A stretch of 64,000 nt of DNA, taken from assembly GCF_001514285.1 (NCBI RefSeq), contig NZ_KQ949030.1:370634-434633 (forward strand), in the 5' to 3' direction. Shown one piece after another: positions 16,758 to 25,409 of the stretch. The position numbers and the translations under genes were made by a program. A model generated the notes under the pieces. The model was not told where the DNA came from and ran no database searches. It worked only from the letters and a program-made list of their open reading frames with translations. Origin of the DNA: Streptomyces sp. DSM 15324 (GTDB lineage: Bacteria > Actinomycetota > Actinomycetes > Streptomycetales > Streptomycetaceae). Positions within the stretch are counted from its first letter, which is position 1. Every line of letters begins with the position of its first letter.

Positions 16758-18334
16758 CGCGTCGTACTCCTCAACAGGCTTTTCGGGGCCGTCCGTTCGG
16801 AAGGGACAGGGCTTCGTGTGGTGTGCAGGAGGGTTGCCCAGGCGGCGGTCGACGTGAAGTCGCGGCCGCCTGCCGGGACGATGTCCATGACGACCCGGTC
16901 GGGCCTCAGCAGAACCGCGTCTGCGCGTCCGGCACGCAGCCAGGCGGCGAGGGTGCCGTCGTCGCCGAGGTCGGCCACCGGGACGGCGGAAACGCCGAGA
17001 CTGTGGGCAAGCGCGGTCAGGGAAGGGCCGGGCTCGGTGGCGGTCAGTACGGCGAAGGAGTCGCCGAGCGCCTCGTCGAGCCGGGTGTGCCGTCCACCGA
17101 CGCTCACCCATGGCTGGGGGCAGTGTGTGCCCGCCAGGCGTCGGCGGACCCCGCGCCGCACGAGCGGTCCGGCGGTCAGGGGCGGGCTGAGGTCGCGGCC
17201 GGCCAGCTCGGTCAGGCCGGGTATGCGGCAGGCCGCGGCAAGCGCTCGGCGGCGGATCGCGGCGGCGCGGTCCTGGCCGCCGGTCATGGCCCAGCCCATG
17301 GCGACCGCGAGGCGGACCACATGCCGTGCATGCGGCCTGCGTTCGCCCTCGTAGGTGTCCAACAGCCGTTCGTCGCCGCCCTGCTGGAGGACACGGGCGA
17401 GTTTCCAGGTGAGGTTGTAGGCGTCCCGGAGCCCCGAGCACAGGCCCTGTCCGATGAACGGCGGGGTGAGGTGGGCGGCGTCGCCGAGCAGGAAGACCCG
17501 TCCGCTGCGCCAGCGGTCGGCGACGCGGGCCCGGAAGGTGTACTGCGTCTCGCGGACCACCTCGAAGTCCCCGTCGTACGAGGGTGTCAGCCACGGGGCG
17601 ACCAGCTCGCGGACCGTCTCTTGTCCCTCCCCGAGCCGGAACTCCCAGCGGTAGCGGTTCTCGCTCACGCGCATGAAGGTGGCAGGCCGGGCCGGGTCGC
17701 AGATCTGGTCGACGCCTTCCCAGCAGCGGACGGCGCCCGTCGTGTCGACGTCGATGACCTTCCAGCTTTCCTCGAAGCGCAGGTCCTCCCAGGCGCCGCC
17801 GATGGCTTCGCGGGTGCGGCTGCCCGCGCCGTCGCAGCCGAGGACCGCGTCGGCCCACAGCTCGTGATAGCCGGTGTCGTCGCGGTAGGTGACACGGACA
17901 GGGCCGGTGGAGGCCGGACCGACGCCGGTGACCTCCACGCCACCGCGCAGTTCGCACTCGGGGCGCCGGGCCAGGGCGTCTCGCAGTACGCGTTCCAGCT
18001 CGGGTTGGTCGAACATGCTGGTCTGCGGATAGCCGTGGTGGCCGTGCTCGGTGCGCCGGAACTCGGCCATCACCCGGTGCCGGGCGTCCAGCAGCCGCAG
18101 CCCCTTCGCCGGGCGGGCGATCGCGGTGAACTCCTCACCGACGCCCGCAGCCTGAAGGATGCGGTGGATCTCGTCGTCGGCTGCGACGGCGCGCGGCAAC
18201 GGGTAGACGTCCCGGTGGCGTTCGAGGACGACACTGCGGACTCCGCGCCGGGCCAGGAGAAGGGCGGCGGTCACACCCACCGGCCCGGCCCCGACGATCA
18301 CGACGGGCACACGTGCGGCTTCATCGACGGTCAT
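16754..18334 (-). CDS. FAD-dependent aromatic hydroxylase (MhpA-like)
   Basis: 526 residues from ATG 18332-18334 (GAGGTGA upstream). It shows the GxGxxG FAD site [20 protein letters not shown] at residues 11-30, a DG-type motif ([18 protein letters not shown]), and the second FAD motif [21 protein letters not shown]-terminal thioredoxin-like region is present, as in 3-(3-hydroxyphenyl)propionate hydroxylase and phenol hydroxylases. It would add an OH next to an existing ring OH to make the catechol cleaved by the dioxygenase two genes upstream. The exact substrate is unknown. 19 bases separate it from the upstream hydrolase. Confidence 0.85.
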   Translation of the reverse strand: MTVDEAARVPVVIVGAGPVGVTAALLLARRGVRSVVLERHRDVYPLPRAVAADDEIHRILQAAGVGEEFTAIARPAKGLRLLDARHRVMAEFRRTEHGHHGYPQTSMFDQPELERVLRDALARRPECELRGGVEVTGVGPASTGPVRVTYRDDTGYHELWADAVLGCDGAGSRTREAIGGAWEDLRFEESWKVIDVDTTGAVRCWEGVDQICDPARPATFMRVSENRYRWEFRLGEGQETVRELVAPWLTPSYDGDFEVVRETQYTFRARVADRWRSGRVFLLGDAAHLTPPFIGQGLCSGLRDAYNLTWKLARVLQQGGDERLLDTYEGERRPHARHVVRLAVAMGWAMTGGQDRAAAIRRRALAAACRIPGLTELAGRDLSPPLTAGPLVRRGVRRRLAGTHCPQPWVSVGGRHTRLDEALGDSFAVLTATEPGPSLTALAHSLGVSAVPVADLGDDGTLAAWLRAGRADAVLLRPDRVVMDIVPAGGRDFTSTAAWATLLHTTRSPVPSERTAPKSLLRSTTR

Positions 18335-18353
18335 GTGCGGCTCACCTCGGGTA

Positions 18354-19292
18354 TCAGTTCGCGGCCGCGACGGGCGTGCGCTGCTCGCCGAGGTCGATAC
18401 GGCCGTCGGGGGTCGCGATCGTCGCCGTGATCACGTCGCCCGGGTTCAGGTAGTGCGGGTTCCTCGCCTGGCTCTTGAAGAAGGCCTTCCATTTCACGGC
18501 GGGCGGCAGCAGCGCGCCGATCTTCTCGACGGCCTTCGGCGGGGCCTTCAGGGCCGTGCCGCCGGGGGTGCCGGTGAGCAGCAGGTCGCCGGCGTCCAGG
18601 GTCTGGAAACGGGCCAGCAGGGTGAGCGCCTGGGCCGGGCGGACGATCATGTCGGCGAGGGTGCGGTCCTGGCGCAGCTCGCCGTTGACACTCAACTTCA
18701 GCCGCAGGTCCAGGAGATGGGCGAAGTCCTCCGGCTCCAGCAACGACAGGTACGGACCGGTCGGCGTGAAGGTGGGGTACGACTTGCTCTCGTAGAACTG
18801 CGTCTTGGTCAGCTGCACCTCACGGGCGCTGACATCGTTGGTGATCACCAGTCCGGCGACGTACGACGGCAGGTCCCGCTCCTCGACCACGGTGCCGACG
18901 GGCAGGGGCGCGCCCATGACGAGCCCGAGTTCGATCTCGTAGTCGAGGAACTTCACGTGGGAGGGGCGGACGACGGCGTCGCCGGGGCCGCTGACCGAGC
19001 CGGACGCCTTGCGGAAGAACGCGGGCGGGATGTCGCCCTTGAAACCCGAATCTCGGGCATGGCTGCGGTAGTTGACCATCTGGGCGACCACCCGGCAGGG
19101 GGTGGTGACCGGCGAGAGGGCGGCCAGGTCGGCGACGGGTGTGCCCGCCTCACCTGAGAGGGCCGCCTCTCGGACGACGTCGCGGTCGGCGAGCAGTTCG
19201 GCGGTGGTGGCGGCCTTGGTGTCGACCGGGACGGCGCGTTCGCCGAGGACGACCCACCAGCCGTCAGCGGTGCGCAGGACATTGGTGCTCAT
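18354..19292 (-). CDS. FAH-superfamily hydrolase/hydratase
   Basis: 312 residues. The core holds the metal-binding acid pair in FLDYEIELGLVMG and the block VITNDVSAREVQLTK, then GDLLLTGTPGGTAL. These are diagnostic for the fumarylacetoacetase / 2-hydroxyhepta-2,4-diene-dioate family. Members hydrate or cleave the C-C bond of ring-cleavage products. Lying between the extradiol dioxygenase and the hydroxylase, it most likely processes the meta-cleavage product. The operon has no alpha/beta MhpC-type hydrolase, so this enzyme may do the C-C cleavage. AAAGG precedes the ATG at 19292. Confidence 0.85.
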   Translation of the reverse strand: MSTNVLRTADGWWVVLGERAVPVDTKAATTAELLADRDVVREAALSGEAGTPVADLAALSPVTTPCRVVAQMVNYRSHARDSGFKGDIPPAFFRKASGSVSGPGDAVVRPSHVKFLDYEIELGLVMGAPLPVGTVVEERDLPSYVAGLVITNDVSAREVQLTKTQFYESKSYPTFTPTGPYLSLLEPEDFAHLLDLRLKLSVNGELRQDRTLADMIVRPAQALTLLARFQTLDAGDLLLTGTPGGTALKAPPKAVEKIGALLPPAVKWKAFFKSQARNPHYLNPGDVITATIATPDGRIDLGEQRTPVAAAN

Positions 19293-19328
19293 GTCAGTGC
19301 CTTTGTGAGGGGGATTCGCTTGCGGGGG

Positions 19329-20471
19329 TCAGGAGTTGGCGGCCTTGAGCAGGCCGAACAGTCGTGCCGGGTCCATCTCGTTGTCGCCGCGCAGGGCCTC
19401 GATGACATCGCGGACCCGCTGCGGGGAGGGGCTCGCGCCGAGGAAGTCGCGGGTGGCCGGCGGGCCCCACTGGGCGAGGCCGCTGGTCGACATCGGCGCC
19501 CAGCCGGGTTCCACGTCGCAGGAGAACAGGTCGCCGTCGGCGAAGTGCTCCAGCATGAAGTGGTCGGGGTCGCGCCAGTAGTCGAAGAGCTGGCTGCCCT
19601 GGATGTGCCGGCCGATGCCCCAACTGCGCTTGTATCCGCGCTCCTTGAGGTATTCCCCGCCGGCGGCGATGGAGTCGAGGTCGGTGACCTGGTAGGCGGA
19701 GTGGACGTACCCCGTCCCCGGCCCCAGGTGCATCGCGAGGGTGTGGTGGTCGGCCGGCACACCGCCCAGGTCGCAGCGGATGAACGCCATCGTCGGCCCG
19801 CGCCCGCGCTGCCCGTCCAGGAACAGGAAGTCGGACACGATCATCCCGAGGGTGTCCAGGTACCAGTCCAGGGCCCGGCCGAACACCCGCGTCTCCAGCA
19901 CCACGTGGCCGAGCCGCTGGATGCGGGACGGCTCGCGCGGCGGCCGCTGGGTGGCGTTGGTGCGACGGTGATCCGTGCCGGAATTGAGGAGCAGCGGTTG
20001 CTGTTCCGGCAGTGCGGGGAGCCGTTCGCCGCACTGCACGACTCGGACCGGGAAGCCGGACGGGTCGAGCAGGTCGACCACCTTGCCGCCGCCGGGCACG
20101 TCGGAGTCCCGTACGGACGATCCGGTGGCGCGGGCCAGCCGGTCGAGATCGCCCCGCTCGGCGGCGCGAAACGCGGGACCGATGAAGCGGGACGTGCGGC
20201 CGCGCCGGATCACCATGCAGGGCGAGCCAGCGAAGGTGCCCCGCAGCCACAGCTCGCTCGCGGTGCGGGCGGCGACGCCGAAGCCGAAGTCGCGGGCGAA
20301 GACCTCCGCACGGTCCAGGTCGGGCTTCTCGAACTCCAGCCAGGCCAGGTCCGCCACCTTGATCACGGGATTCCGGGAGCGGCCGGGGTGTTCGCCGCGC
20401 AGGGCGCCCTGCTCACTGTGGAGGTCCTGGTGGGCCGTGATGACGTCCCCGTCGACGTGTGTTTCAGACAT
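19329..20471 (-). CDS. Type I extradiol ring-cleavage dioxygenase
   Basis: 380 residues from ATG 20469-20471 (GGAGGG upstream; 31 codons of open frame before it lack a ribosome site). Two vicinal-oxygen-chelate domains are present. The catalytic second one carries the likely iron ligands His in IQRLGHVVLETRV, His in PADHHTLAMHLG and Glu in DHFMLEHFADGD. This is the 2,3-dihydroxybiphenyl / catechol 2,3-dioxygenase pattern. First gene of the minus-strand operon, divergent from a TetR regulator, so it is probably the inducible step. The substrate is a substituted catechol not identifiable from sequence. Confidence 0.88.
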   Translation of the reverse strand: MSETHVDGDVITAHQDLHSEQGALRGEHPGRSRNPVIKVADLAWLEFEKPDLDRAEVFARDFGFGVAARTASELWLRGTFAGSPCMVIRRGRTSRFIGPAFRAAERGDLDRLARATGSSVRDSDVPGGGKVVDLLDPSGFPVRVVQCGERLPALPEQQPLLLNSGTDHRRTNATQRPPREPSRIQRLGHVVLETRVFGRALDWYLDTLGMIVSDFLFLDGQRGRGPTMAFIRCDLGGVPADHHTLAMHLGPGTGYVHSAYQVTDLDSIAAGGEYLKERGYKRSWGIGRHIQGSQLFDYWRDPDHFMLEHFADGDLFSCDVEPGWAPMSTSGLAQWGPPATRDFLGASPSPQRVRDVIEALRGDNEMDPARLFGLLKAANS

Positions 20472-20517
20472 CGTGCCCTCCGAGCAACATTGCCGTAATG
20501 AGGAAATCATCAACTGT

Positions 20518-20529
20518 GACAGTTCTGTC
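20518..20529. promoter_or_regulatory. Candidate operator between TetR gene and ring-cleavage operon
   Basis: GACAG-TT-CTGTC, a 12-base inverted repeat, sits centrally in the 135-base gap between the divergent dioxygenase and TetR starts. ATGA-N5-TCAT symmetry lies beside it (about 20498-20510). Either could be the TetR site; the assignment is by position only. Confidence 0.4.
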
Positions 20530-20606
20530 GTCAAGACGTCCGCCGCAGGAAATGATGAATCCATCAGGACTGCGATCCCTATCGTCCCGACGGGTAGGCT
20601 TTGCGC

Positions 20607-21242
20607 ATGTCTACGTCAGCCCTGCCCAGCAACCGGTTCGAGCGACGTCGCGCAGAGACCCGTGGGGCTCTTGTGCGAGCGGCCCGGCAGATACTCGCCG
20701 AGAGCGGCGACACCAGCGCGAGCATCCAGGCGATCGCCGAGCGCGCGGACGTGGGCTTCGGCTCCTTCTACAACCACTTCGACTCCAAGGCGGAGTTGTT
20801 CGAGACGGCAGTGGTCGACGCCCTCGAGGAGTTCGGGCAGGCTTTCGACGAGCGCCTGAAGGGGATCGACGACCCGGCGGAGCTGCTCGCGGCCGGCTTC
20901 CGGCTCAGTGCCCGCATGGCCGACTCCCACCCGGAGCTGATGCAGGTCCTGCGCCGCCGCGGCCTCGGGCACATCCACTCGGACAACGGACTGGCCCGAC
21001 GCGCCCTGCGTGATCTCCAGGTCGGCATCGCCTCCGGCCGCTTCACGACCCTCGACCCCGTGGTCGCCCTGTCCGCGCTGGGCGGCACCCTGCTGTCCCT
21101 GGTGGAGCTGCGGTTCGCCCGCCCCGAGGTGGACGGCGACGAGGCCGCGGTCAACCTCGCCGAGATGGTCCTACGGATGCTGGGCCTGCCCGCGGACGAC
21201 GCCCACGAGGTCGCCCGACGCCCCTTGCCTGACGCCGCCTGA
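20607..21242 (+). CDS. TetR-family regulator of the ring-cleavage operon
   Basis: 211 residues from ATG 20607. The N-terminal helix-turn-helix reads ILAESGDTSASIQAIAERAD followed by GFGSFYNHFDSKAELFETA, a textbook TetR domain. The C-terminal ligand domain ends in LRMLGLPADDAHEVARRP. Transcribed divergently from the dioxygenase operon with a compact shared promoter, so probably a repressor released by an aromatic intermediate. Ends two bases before the convergent DUF2993 stop. Confidence 0.88.
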   Translation: MSTSALPSNRFERRRAETRGALVRAARQILAESGDTSASIQAIAERADVGFGSFYNHFDSKAELFETAVVDALEEFGQAFDERLKGIDDPAELLAAGFRLSARMADSHPELMQVLRRRGLGHIHSDNGLARRALRDLQVGIASGRFTTLDPVVALSALGGTLLSLVELRFARPEVDGDEAAVNLAEMVLRMLGLPADDAHEVARRPLPDAA

Positions 21243-21244
21243 CC

Positions 21245-22021
21245 TCACGCGGACGACGAGTCCGGGCGGAACGTGACCGAGCGGCCTGTGAAGCGGGCGT
21301 CGATTCCGTCCTCGGTGGTGGTGACCGACCTCAGCCGGAGCCCTCCGGGCACGTTCTGCAGTGGTATGGGCTCGTCCAGGGCCTTGTCGAGCAGTGTTGT
21401 CAGCGGAGGGAGCACTTCACCCCGCTCCGCGCGTACGTCCGTGAAGGCGATGCGGTTGCCGCCGGCCGCCGAGACGGCCGCGCTCACGGTCACGTCGCCG
21501 ACGAGCGGCAGACTCGCGGTCGCGTCGACCCGGCCGGGCTCGTCCCCCTGGGACACCTGCACGCCGAGCGCGCTCGACACGTCCGCGGACGACAGGAACG
21601 CGGTCGCCGTGACGCCGTCCGCGTGAGCCTCGTCGGCGCTCCCCGAGGTCTTCAGCCCGTCCATCCCGACCGTCAGCCTCGTCACCGGGAGCGGCCGGGT
21701 GGTGCCGTCGGCCGGAATGTCGTGGGCGGTCAAGTCGACATGGTCCAGGCTGCCCGCAGCCAGTTGGTTCAGTACAGGAAAACCCCTGACGTGCACCGAC
21801 GGCCGATCGGCGGTTCCCATGCCGTCCTGGAACGCCTTGGCCGTACGGCTCTCCGCGCGAGCTGCGGCGATCCGGTCGGCCGAGAGTCCGCCGACCAGCA
21901 GGGCCAGCAGGGACGCGGCGGCGATGATCAGGCGCCGTCCGGTCCGGGTCGGGGGGCTCACGTACACGGCGCCGTCGCCGTCGCCGGAGCGGGGCTCCTC
22001 GTCGCGGTGGGACTGATACAT
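21245..22021 (-). CDS. DUF2993 (LmeA-type) membrane-anchored protein
   Basis: 258 residues from ATG 22019-22021 with AGGAGA upstream. A single membrane segment (GRRLIIAAASLLALLVGGLS, residues about 28-47) anchors an extracytoplasmic beta-rich domain. That domain has the DUF2993 pattern VHVRGFPVLNQLAAGSLDHV, LTVGMDGLK and a C-terminal TGRSVTFRP. The family includes a mycobacterial lipid-binding protein tied to lipomannan synthesis. The open frame continues upstream without a stop into the broken TetR gene, but the internal ribosome site marks the true start. Confidence 0.82.
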   Translation of the reverse strand: MYQSHRDEEPRSGDGDGAVYVSPPTRTGRRLIIAAASLLALLVGGLSADRIAAARAESRTAKAFQDGMGTADRPSVHVRGFPVLNQLAAGSLDHVDLTAHDIPADGTTRPLPVTRLTVGMDGLKTSGSADEAHADGVTATAFLSSADVSSALGVQVSQGDEPGRVDATASLPLVGDVTVSAAVSAAGGNRIAFTDVRAERGEVLPPLTTLLDKALDEPIPLQNVPGGLRLRSVTTTEDGIDARFTGRSVTFRPDSSSA

Positions 22022-22029
22022 CGTTCTCC

Positions 22030-22600
22030 TCTTCAAGTGGTGCTTGGAAATACGCCCACGCGGCGTCGCCCTCGGGCCGGACAAGCATGGGGCGCAGGCC
22101 GCAGCGCTGTCTCCGGCCACGCCCATCGCGATCAGGGCGGCGGCCGCGGCGCCGGTGCCGTCATCGCTCCGGACCCCGCTGTTCACGCAGTCGAGAAGCC
22201 CTAGCAGGTGCCCCTCCAGCGCCCGGGTCAGGACGACCGGGGGGGACGCCGACCTGGAAGGCGCCGTGCCGTTGCCCCCGGCCGGTGATCGCCTCCGCCA
22301 TGTCCCGCGCGGGGGCCAGGACTTCGGTGAACCGATCGGCCCCGAGGTCCTGGAGAGCGAGGCGGAGCAGGATGCGGTAGCGATCTCCGACGGGCCAGAC
22401 ACCAGCCCCTCCACCAGTGCGGCCCGGCCGTTGAAGTGGCCATGGACCGTGCGGCGCACCACCCCTGCGGCCTCGGCGATGTCACCGAGGCCGCTGTCGG
22501 GGTCGCGGCCGAGTTCCTGCCGGGCCGCTTCGAGGATGCGGGCGCGCGCGAGCAGGGTTCGGCTGTGTTCCGAGGCGGCTGTCACGGGTGCGTGGATCAT
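22030..22600 (-). pseudogene. TetR-family regulator, internally deleted and frameshifted
   Basis: Begins normally at ATG 22598-22600 (GGAGG ribosome site) with RILEAARQELGRDPDSG and GVVRRTVHGHFNGRAALVEG. About 30 residues are then missing and the frame is wrong: WPVGDRYRILLRLALQDLGA continues in the next frame to HGAFQVGVPP. At a run of seven G (22239-22245) the frame reverts to PPVVLTRALEGHLLGLL. The original stop is gone, so the last frame runs into the DUF2993 gene. It is a close paralogue of the intact TetR gene at 24686 and is divergent from the MFS exporter, which it presumably repressed. Confidence 0.78.
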
Positions 22601-22636
22601 GTCGGACCTCCGATTGACGGGGAGGGCGACTCGATA

Positions 22637-22683
22637 GTTGCACATCAGCGAGCAACAAACTAGTCTGCACATCAGCGGGCAAT
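22637..22683. promoter_or_regulatory. Tandem operator-like repeats upstream of the MFS exporter
   Basis: GTTGC-N10-GCAAC (22637-22656) is followed 27 bases on by the related TCTGC-N10-GCAAT (22664-22683). Both contain the core GCACATCAGCG. They lie between the broken tetR and the exporter, the position expected of TetR operators, and a third relative is at 24594. Confidence 0.6.
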
Positions 22684-22786
22684 TAGCTGCCCCTCACGTC
22701 GGGCCCCTCTTGGCCGCGCCCGCACCGCTTCCGTCGATTCCGCACCCCCGAAGCCTCCGCTTCCCCTCCTGCCGAGGAGCCTGATC

Positions 22787-24400
22787 ATGCCGCTCTCTCC
22801 GAACACACCCGTCGAGAAGATGACGGAGCCCTACCACCGGCGCTGGTGGGCCCTGCTGGTCCTGTGCCTGAGCCTGCTGATCGTCGTCATGGCGAACACA
22901 TCACTGATCGTGGCCGCCCCCGACATGACCAAGGACCTGGGGCTGAGCAGCAGTGACCTGCAGTGGGTCATCGACGGCTACACCGTCCCCTACGCCGCCC
23001 TGATGCTCGTGCTGGGCGCGATCGGCGACAAGTACAGCCGCCGCGGTGCCCTCGTCCTCGGCCTGCTGATCTTCGCCGGAGGTGCGGTGATGGGCGGCCT
23101 GGTCGACGAGACGAACCTGGTCATCACAGCCCGCGCGATCATGGGTGTCGGTGCCGCCGTCGTCATGCCGGCCACACTGTCGCTGCTGGTCGCGATGTTC
23201 CCTCGCGCCGAGCGCGCCAAGGCGATCACCGCCTGGTCCGCGACCTCCGGTCTCGCCATCGCCGCCGGTCCGCTGGCCGCCGGCTGGCTGTTGGAGAACC
23301 ACGCCTGGGGCTCCACGTTCCTGATGAACGTCCCCATCGCCGTCCTCGGCGTCGTCGGCGCGCTGCTGCTCGTGCCGCCGTCGAAGGCGGAGGGCATGGG
23401 CCGCATCGACTACGTCGGCGGTCTGCTGTCGATCGTGTCGGTCGGCTCCCTGGTCTACGCGACCATCGAGGGCCCGCACTTCGGCTGGGGCGCCGGCCCG
23501 ATCACCGCGGCCGTCGTTGCCGGCGTGGGCCTGCTGGCCTTCGTGGCCTGGGAGTTGAAGCACCCCAACCCCATGCTGGACGTGCGCAAGTTCACCGAGC
23601 GTCCCTTCAGCGGCTCGATGATGGCTGTGCTGTTCTTCTTCTTCGGCACCTTCGGTTCGATCTACTACTCCACCCAGTTCCTGCAGTTCGTCCTCGGCTA
23701 CAACGCCCTGGAGACCGGCATCCGCCTGCTGCCGCTGGCCGGATCCGTGTTCGTCGGCGCCGCCGTCACCGGCAAGCTGGCTCCGAAGCTCGGCGTGAAG
23801 CTGGTGGTCGGCACCGGCATGGCGATCGGCACCGTGGGCGTCTTCCTACTCAGCCGCATCGACTCCGGCTCCACCTACACCGACTTCGTGACCCCGCTGC
23901 TGCTGCTCGGCTTCGCCATCGGCCTGAGCCTGTCCCCGGCCACCGACACCATCATGGGCTCCTTCCCCGAGTCGGAGCTGGGCGTCGGCGGCGGCGCCAA
24001 CGACACCGCCCTGGAACTCGGCGCCTCGCTGGGCATCGCCATCCTCGGCTCGCTGCTCGCCACGTCGTACAAGGACAAGCTGACCGACCTGGTGGGCGGC
24101 CACCTCCCGGCCGAGGCCATGGACACCGCCAAGGACTCCGTCGGCGGCGGCATCGCGGTCGCCGAACAGGTCGCCAAGAACCCCCAGGGCGGCGCCCAGC
24201 AGGCCCACACCCTGCTGGGAGCGGTCCACGAGTCCTTCGCTCACGCCATCGCCCACACCAGCGTCATCGGCGGCATCATCATGGCCGCCGGAACCCTGAT
24301 CGTCATCGCCGTCCTGCCCGGCCGCAAGCACACCGCCGAGCACGGTGAGGAAGATGCGGCGCCGGCTACCGAGGAGCAGACCGCGACCGTGGGCGCCTGA
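22787..24400 (+). CDS. MFS drug exporter, DHA2 (14-helix) family
   Basis: 537 residues from ATG 22787 (GAGGAG upstream). About 14 membrane segments are visible. They start with WWALLVLCLSLLIVVMANTS and the motif-D1 region LQWVIDGYTVPYAALML, then GAIGDKYSRRGAL (motif A) and the motif-C-type SGLAIAAGPLAAGWLLE. A charged C-terminal tail follows the last helix. DHA2 members export cationic dyes, drugs and antibiotics by proton antiport. Flanked by two TetR-type genes and preceded by tandem operator-like sites, so inducible. A strong terminator follows. With the adjacent repressor broken, it may be constitutive or controlled by the paralogous TetR at 24686. Confidence 0.92.
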   Translation: MPLSPNTPVEKMTEPYHRRWWALLVLCLSLLIVVMANTSLIVAAPDMTKDLGLSSSDLQWVIDGYTVPYAALMLVLGAIGDKYSRRGALVLGLLIFAGGAVMGGLVDETNLVITARAIMGVGAAVVMPATLSLLVAMFPRAERAKAITAWSATSGLAIAAGPLAAGWLLENHAWGSTFLMNVPIAVLGVVGALLLVPPSKAEGMGRIDYVGGLLSIVSVGSLVYATIEGPHFGWGAGPITAAVVAGVGLLAFVAWELKHPNPMLDVRKFTERPFSGSMMAVLFFFFGTFGSIYYSTQFLQFVLGYNALETGIRLLPLAGSVFVGAAVTGKLAPKLGVKLVVGTGMAIGTVGVFLLSRIDSGSTYTDFVTPLLLLGFAIGLSLSPATDTIMGSFPESELGVGGGANDTALELGASLGIAILGSLLATSYKDKLTDLVGGHLPAEAMDTAKDSVGGGIAVAEQVAKNPQGGAQQAHTLLGAVHESFAHAIAHTSVIGGIIMAAGTLIVIAVLPGRKHTAEHGEEDAAPATEEQTATVGA

Positions 24401-24482
24401 GCCCCGTACACCGGAGGCCGGAACCCCGATTCCGGCCTCCTCCACCCCCAGGACGGGCTGTGCCTGAGCGGCGCACAGCCCC

Positions 24483-24525
24483 GGGACGGTGCCGGGAGGG
24501 GACACCCGGCACCGTCCCCTTTTTT
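24483..24525 (+). terminator. Rho-independent terminator of the MFS gene
   Basis: GGGACGGTGCCGGG (24483-24496) pairs perfectly with CCCGGCACCGTCCC (24505-24518) around an 8-base loop and is followed by a run of six T (24520-24525). This is the most canonical terminator in the window. Confidence 0.92.
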
Positions 24526-24593
24526 GCTGTCCGTCCCGGGTGGCCGGGGTGGCGTTCAGCGGACCCACGGGCCTGCGGCTCATCCTGAAGATA

Positions 24594-24613
24594 GTTGCAC
24601 ATTCAGGGGTAAC
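24594..24613. promoter_or_regulatory. Third GTTGC-N10-GTAAC operator-like copy
   Basis: GTTGC (24594-24598), ten bases, GTAAC (24609-24613). Together with the flanking ATA and TA it strongly resembles the exporter operators at 22637. It sits past the exporter terminator with no start codon nearby on either strand, so it is an orphan site or a relic of a duplicated tetR-exporter unit. Confidence 0.5.
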
Positions 24614-24641
24614 TAAAGAAGCGGAGGCGGACAGGGAAAGT

Positions 24642-24662
24642 CCCCGGTGCATCGCACCGGGG
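24642..24662 (-). terminator. Terminator of the TetR gene at 24686
   Basis: CCCCGGTGC and GCACCGGGG form a perfect 9-bp stem with a 3-base loop, 23 bases past the stop codon on the minus strand. Confidence 0.7.
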
Positions 24663-24685
24663 TCACTCGAACTGTGGGGGCGACC

Positions 24686-25312
24686 TCACCCCTCGGCGGC
24701 GGCCACCTCGTCGACGACGATCCGCGCACGCTTCTCCGGCACACCGGCCGCGATGAGCGTGGTGACGGCCACCCGGGTGCCGTCGTCCTCCAGCGCCCCG
24801 GTGTTGACCTCTTCCAGCAGGGCGACCGTCATCGCTTCAAGACCGGCGCTCAGCACCGAGGCCGGTAGGTGGGAGTGGAAGACACCGTCCCGCTGTCCCT
24901 GCTCCACGATGGCCGTGGCTCTGACCCGGGCGGGCTCCAGGATCCCGGCGACCCGGTCCGTGCCGAGGTCCCGTCGGGCCAGCGCCAGGAGCATCCGGTA
25001 GCGATCGCCCACGGGCCACAGCGACAGCGTGAAGTGTGCGAGCGCCCGATCGGCGGGTACCGTTGTGCCCGCTCCGATCGCAACGGCGGCCTGGAGCGTC
25101 TCCGCGGCCTCCTCGGCCAGCGCGTCCAGCAGTGCCGTCCGCCCGGGGAAGTGCCCGAACAGAGTGCGCCGTACAACGCCAGCGGCGCGGGCGAGTTCCT
25201 CCTGGGTGATGTCGGGGTTCCGGCCGAGCTCCTGGCGGGCGGTGGCGAGGATGCGGGCCCGGTTGGACCGGGCGTTGCGTCGCTGGGGCACACGGCCGAC
25301 GGGCTGGGACAC
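24686..25312 (-). CDS. TetR-family regulator, intact paralogue
   Basis: 208 residues from GTG 25310-25312, chosen for a GAGG site upstream; a start farther upstream is possible. The helix-turn-helix reads RILATARQELGRNPDITQEE, then ARAAGVVRRTLFGHFPGRTA. The ligand domain includes LSLWPVGDRYRMLLALARRD and ends VVDEVAAAEG. It is a clear paralogue of the broken TetR gene at 22030-22600. A 20-base palindrome sits just upstream of the start, suggesting autoregulation. It may have taken over control of the exporter, though its own palindrome differs from the exporter operators. Confidence 0.85.
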   Translation of the reverse strand: MSQPVGRVPQRRNARSNRARILATARQELGRNPDITQEELARAAGVVRRTLFGHFPGRTALLDALAEEAAETLQAAVAIGAGTTVPADRALAHFTLSLWPVGDRYRMLLALARRDLGTDRVAGILEPARVRATAIVEQGQRDGVFHSHLPASVLSAGLEAMTVALLEEVNTGALEDDGTRVAVTTLIAAGVPEKRARIVVDEVAAAEG

Positions 25313-25336
25313 GAGGGGAACCTCGAAGTAGCCAGG

Positions 25337-25356
25337 AGAATGGACTTCTCCATTCT
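25337..25356. promoter_or_regulatory. Palindrome upstream of TetR gene
   Basis: AGAATGGA (25337-25344) and TCCATTCT (25349-25356) form a perfect 8-bp inverted repeat with a 4-base centre, 25 bases before the GTG start. Size and position fit a TetR autoregulatory operator. Confidence 0.6.
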
Positions 25357-25367
25357 GGCACGCGAGT

Positions 25368-25403
25368 CCCGACCGACCCCGGCCGCATCCGGGGTCGGTC
25401 GGG
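25368..25403 (-). terminator. Terminator of the peroxidase operon
   Basis: CCCGACCGACCCCGG (25368-25382) pairs exactly with CCGGGGTCGGTCGGG (25389-25403) around a 6-base loop, 6 bases after the catalase-like gene stop (25410) on the minus strand. Confidence 0.88.
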
Positions 25404-25409
25404 ATCTGG

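Noticed and set aside
15828-17354. 508-codon plus-strand frame opposite AACS and the monooxygenase
   Set aside because: Crosses two coupled minus-strand genes and is Gly/Val-rich without domains.
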